Below are positions 60,693-64,000 of a stretch of 64,000 nucleotides of DNA, in pieces. The position numbers and the translations under genes are program-made. The DNA lies in the NCBI GenBank assembly GCA_017139535.1, contig WOUO01000005.1, forward strand, positions 186,001 to 250,000. The letters run 5' to 3'. This DNA comes from Trichocladium uniseriatum (lineage: Eukaryota > Ascomycota > Sordariomycetes > Sordariales > Chaetomiaceae). The notes under the pieces were generated by a model that did no database searches, had not been told where the DNA came from, and saw nothing but the letters and a program-made list of their open reading frames with translations. Every line of letters begins with the position of its first letter. Within the stretch, counting starts at the first letter, position 1.

Positions 60693-63517
60693 ATGAGCAG
60701 TGAAGACCAGCCAGCGCCGGCGACGCTGTCGGGTGAGTTGGGATGGTGACAGGCAATGACTAGACCCCGCGAAGCTGACAGACTGCAAAGGCATGATCTC
60801 GACCCTCGCTCCGGTCGCCATCGTCTCTGGAGTATACATTGCTATCTTCCTGATTTTGCGGAAGAGCCATAGACGCTACTATGCTCCCAGAACCTATCTC
60901 GGGAGCTTGAAGGAGAGGTGAGCAATCCGGGTTTTGAGATCTCGCTCTTCAGTCTGCTAATGGCCTCCAGCGAGCGCTCGCCTCCCCTGCCTAGTGGCAT
61001 ATTCAACTGGGTCGGGAGTTTTTGGAAGATCCCCGATATATACGCCCTGCAGCATCAGTCGCTCGATGCCTACCTCTACCTCCGCTACCTGCGCATCGCC
61101 CTGGTGCTGTGCTTCGTCGGCTGCTGCATCACCTGGCCCATCTTGTTTCCCGTCAATGCCACGGGCGGCGGCGGCCAGGCCCAGCTCGACATCCTGACCT
61201 ACTCCAACGTCGACCAGAGCTCCCAGTACAACCGCTACTACGCTCACGCCTTCACCTCGTGGCTCTACTTTGGCTTCGTCATGTACATGATCATGCGCGA
61301 GTGCATCTTTTACATTAACCTGCGCCAGGCCTTTTTGCTGAGCCCCTTTTATGCCGACCGCATCTCGTCCCGCACCGTCCTGTTTACGTCGGTCCCGGAG
61401 CCGTATCTGGACGAGGCCAGGCTCCGCAAGGTCTTTGGCCAGTCGGTCAAGAACATCTGGATCACGAGCGAAACCGACGAGGTCGACAAGCTGGTCAAGG
61501 AACGCGACAAGACGGCCATGCGCCTCGAAAAGGCCGAGGTCAAGCTGATCAAGCTCGCCAACAAGGAACGCCAAAAGGCCCTGAAGAAGGGCGCAACCCC
61601 CGAGGAGACCGACCAGGCGCCGGTCTTGGGCGACACCGAGTCGGGCAGCATCGCAGCCCGGTGGATCCCGAACAAGAAGCGTCCCTCGCACCGTCTTGGC
61701 CCCCTGGGCCTAGTGGGCAAGAAGGTCGACACAATCAACTGGTGCCGCACCGAGCTTGAGCGTCTGATTCCGGAGGTCGAGGCCGCCCAGGCCAAGTACC
61801 GCGCCGGCAGCTTCAAGAAGATCCCCGGCGTCTTTATCGAGTTCCGGACCCAGGCCGATGCCGAAGGCGCGGCCCAGATCCTTTCGCACCACCAGGGCCT
61901 GCACATGACGCCCAAGGTCGTCGGTATCCGGCCCGACGAGATCATCTGGAAGTCGCTCGCCATCCCCTGGTGGCAAAAGGTCATCCGCCGCTATGCCGTC
62001 GTTGCCTTCATCTCGGCCATGATCCTCTTCTGGGCCATCCCCGTCGCCTTTGTCGGTCTCGTCAGCAACGTCAACTATCTCAAGACGATCTCCTTCTTGA
62101 CCTGGCTCGACAAGATCCCGACCGTCATCATGGGTGTCGTGACGGGCCTCCTGCCCTCGGTCCTCCTCGCGGTTCTCATGTCGCTGGTGCCGATCGTGAT
62201 GCGCCGTAAGTTTACTTATTCTGTCTAGGCGAGCTTGGCTAACGAAAACAGTGTGTGCAAGGCTGGCCGGCGAGCCGTCGATCTCCAGAGTCGAGCTGTT
62301 TACGCAAAACGCTTACTTTGCCTTCCAGGTCATCCAGGTCTTCCTCATCACGACCTTGGCCTCGTCCGCAACCGCCGTTGCCAAGCAAATCGTTGACAAC
62401 CCGACCAGCGCGCCGTCCATTCTGGCCAGCAACCTGCCCAAGTCGTCCAACTTTTACATTTCGTATTTTATTGTTCAGGGCTTGACCATCGCCACCAGCG
62501 TGCTCACTCAGGTCATTGGCTTCGTCGTCTTCACCCTCTTGTACAAGCTCCTGGCCAACACTCCCCGCGCGCTCTACACCAAGTGGTCCAACCTCAGCGC
62601 CATCTCGTGGGGCAGCACCCTGCCCGTCTACACCAACATTGTGGTGATCGGTACGTATTCGCCGTTCCCCCGGTCTAGTTCCGACTAACCCCGCTCTAGC
62701 CATCACATACTCGTGTATTGCCCCGTTGATGCTCGGCTGGGCCACCATCGCCATGTTCCTGTTCTACTTTGCCTGGCGGTACAATGTCTTCTTCGTCACC
62801 GACACGCAGATCGACACCCGCGGTCTCATTTACCCGAGAGCCATCAAGCAGCTCTTTGCCGGCCTGTACATTGGCGAAGTCTGCATGATTGGCCTTTTCG
62901 GCGCCTCGGTGGCCCCCGGCCCGCTCGTGCTCATGGTGGTGTTCCTCGTCTTCACGGTGCTCTTCCACATGAGCCTCAACAGCGCGCTGAATCCCCTGCT
63001 CTACAACCTCCCGTTGACCCTCTTGGCCGACGAGGAGGAGATGAGACTCCTCGACCCCGAAGCTGGTGTCGGCCCAAGCACCAGCAACGAAAAGACCGTC
63101 CGCACGACCGACCTAAATGGCGACGGCGTGGTCGACGGCACCGAGCACGCGGTCGCTCACGCCAAGGAGGCCAGCAAAACCACTGGCAAGAGCGGCAACA
63201 TCCTGACGCGGTTCCTCAAGCCGTGGATCTTTGCCGACTACGCCACCCTCCGCAATCTCGTGCCCCGTGGCACGCAGCTGGAGCCCTACTCAGACGAAGT
63301 CGCCGCCAACGCCTACTTCCCGTCGTCGGTGCAATCCGACACGCCGCTGCTGTGGATCCCGTCGGATGCTGCGGGAGTCTCGAAGCAAGAGGTTGCGCAC
63401 ACCAGCAAGGTCATTCCGATTACCGACGAGGGCTGCGAGCTGGACGAGAACGGCAAGCTTGTCTGGGACAGGGAGGGCTCGCGCCCGCCCGTCTGGGAGG
63501 AGAAGATTCTCTATTAA
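60693..63517 (+). CDS. CSC1/OSCA/TMEM63-type calcium-permeable stress-gated channel
   Basis: Five exons are inferred: 60693-60732, 60791-60917, 60971-62205, 62252-62650 and 62700-63517, giving 872 aa with all phases closing. Donors are GTGAGT, GTGAGC, GTAAGT and GTACGT. Order: an outside N-terminus, span 1 (LAPVAIVSGVYIAIFLIL), spans 2-3 (ALVLCFVGCCITWPILFPV and SWLYFGFVMYMIMREC), and a cytosolic RNA-recognition-like loop (~180-400). The loop has TVLFTSVPEPYLDEARLRKV and PGVFIEFRTQADAEGAAQIL. The DUF221 (RSN1_7TM) channel core starts at IRPDEIIWKSLAIPWWQKVI and contains GEPSISRVELFTQNAYFAFQ and ITYSCIAPLMLGWATIAMFL. A cytosolic tail ends in WDREGSRPPVWEEKILY. The set of fungal paralogues (CSC1, RSN1, PHM7) cannot be told apart safely by eye. 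Confidence 0.93.
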
Positions 63518-64000
63518 TACTAGATGTGGATAGTGTAGTGTTGACGCTGTCACGGCTCGAATTGGAGACGATGGTTGGATTGGTTACAAGTTGGCTTGAT
63601 ATGTCGATAACGGAACGCGCAGATACCCGGGGCTTGAGTTGGGTTAATAATGTATTTGCCCTTGTAGGGGATAATGTCTCAATGATCGTCTATTGCTCAA
63701 CGTGTGCTGCGTGTGCGAATATTTCATGGCCTGTGCTCCCCACCAACAATATTCGTCGCCTCTTTGTACCCTTCCACCCTAGTGCATTAAGAATTAAGCC
63801 CAGAGCTCGAGAACCTGATACTCAGCGGTATAGACAAGTATGCGGTAAAGGCAGATTATACACCAACATGCTATCAACCCTGATAGCCAGTGATACCAAC
63901 AAGTATGCCCTGAACGCAGATATACCCTGACATGTCATCATACAATAGACGAGTAGATCGGACGACGCAAATTAGGCCCTGGTGGGGTGGTTGTGAAAGT
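63518..64000. other. Right-edge intergenic sequence
   Basis: These 483 bp follow the CSC1-type stop codon, are AT-richer than the gene, and carry a GATA(C/T)-rich 3' region with the repeat GCAGAT(A/T)ATACC at about 63850-63930. No gene is seen before the edge. Confidence 0.5.

Noticed and set aside
62713..63930. 405-codon plus-strand frame over the CSC1 3' exon and beyond
   Set aside because: The CSC1 frame here has membrane spans and the family end; this one is a shifted frame running into non-coding sequence.

Overview
This window is GC-rich nuclear DNA of a filamentous ascomycete. The short GT-AG introns (about 40-200 nt), the fungus-only families (BBC1/MTI1, Mrp51, Spo7, 2EXR, WSC sensor, HOS3, fungal Hsp70-like) and the proline-rich and serine-rich coding style point to Sordariomycetes, probably Sordariales of the Chaetomiaceae type. 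The genus is an inference and cannot be fixed from this text alone. I support 20 protein-coding genes. One is cut by the left edge. I found no rRNA, tRNA or transposon gene and no CRISPR array.

Layout. 1-1129: 5' part of an unknown conserved gene on the minus strand. 1130-6751: 5.6 kb without a convincing gene. 6.7-10.6 kb: BBC1/MTI1, an actin-patch SH3 protein. 11.4-12.4 kb: RTR1, the Pol II CTD phosphatase. 12.8-16.9 kb: three minus-strand translation genes in a row, namely ribosomal protein eS17, mitochondrial ribosomal protein Mrp51 and tRNA-guanine transglycosylase. 18.0-18.8 kb: a 2EXR protein. 19.1-20.2 kb: a secreted, cysteine-rich, probably GPI-anchored protein. 21.1-22.6 kb: an unknown acidic-tailed protein. 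23.6-26.1 kb: an eight-exon Hsp70-like ATPase whose first intron is almost pure poly-C. 26.9-30.3 kb: a HOS3-type histone deacetylase. 31.2-32.9 kb: a CLD1/ABHD5-type lipase. 33.6-34.9 kb: Spo7. 35.5-36.6 kb: a dual-specificity phosphatase-like protein. 37.3-38.9 kb: homoserine O-acetyltransferase. 39.8-47.2 kb: THO complex subunit Tho2. 48.9-50.4 kb: a WSC-domain cell-wall sensor. 52.9-56.3 kb: a kelch-type membrane protein. 57.2-58.8 kb: an unknown coiled-coil protein. 60.7-63.5 kb: a CSC1/OSCA-type channel.

The genes are mostly unrelated housekeeping functions, as is usual for a fungal chromosome arm. Loose themes are gene expression (RTR1, eS17, Mrp51, TGT, HOS3, Tho2), lipid and membrane biology (CLD1, Spo7, CSC1) and the cell surface (GPI protein, WSC sensor, kelch protein). 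Exon joins were worked out by hand from splice signals and reading phase, and every join given closes in frame. The weakest are the GTTCG-type donors of the GPI protein and the fourth intron of the Hsp70-like gene. The most unusual sequence is the poly-C intron. Also notable are in-frame, stop-free introns in three genes (one splits the TGT catalytic motif), a transition-biased direct repeat after the Hsp70-like gene, and a repeated short motif in the disordered tail of Tho2.
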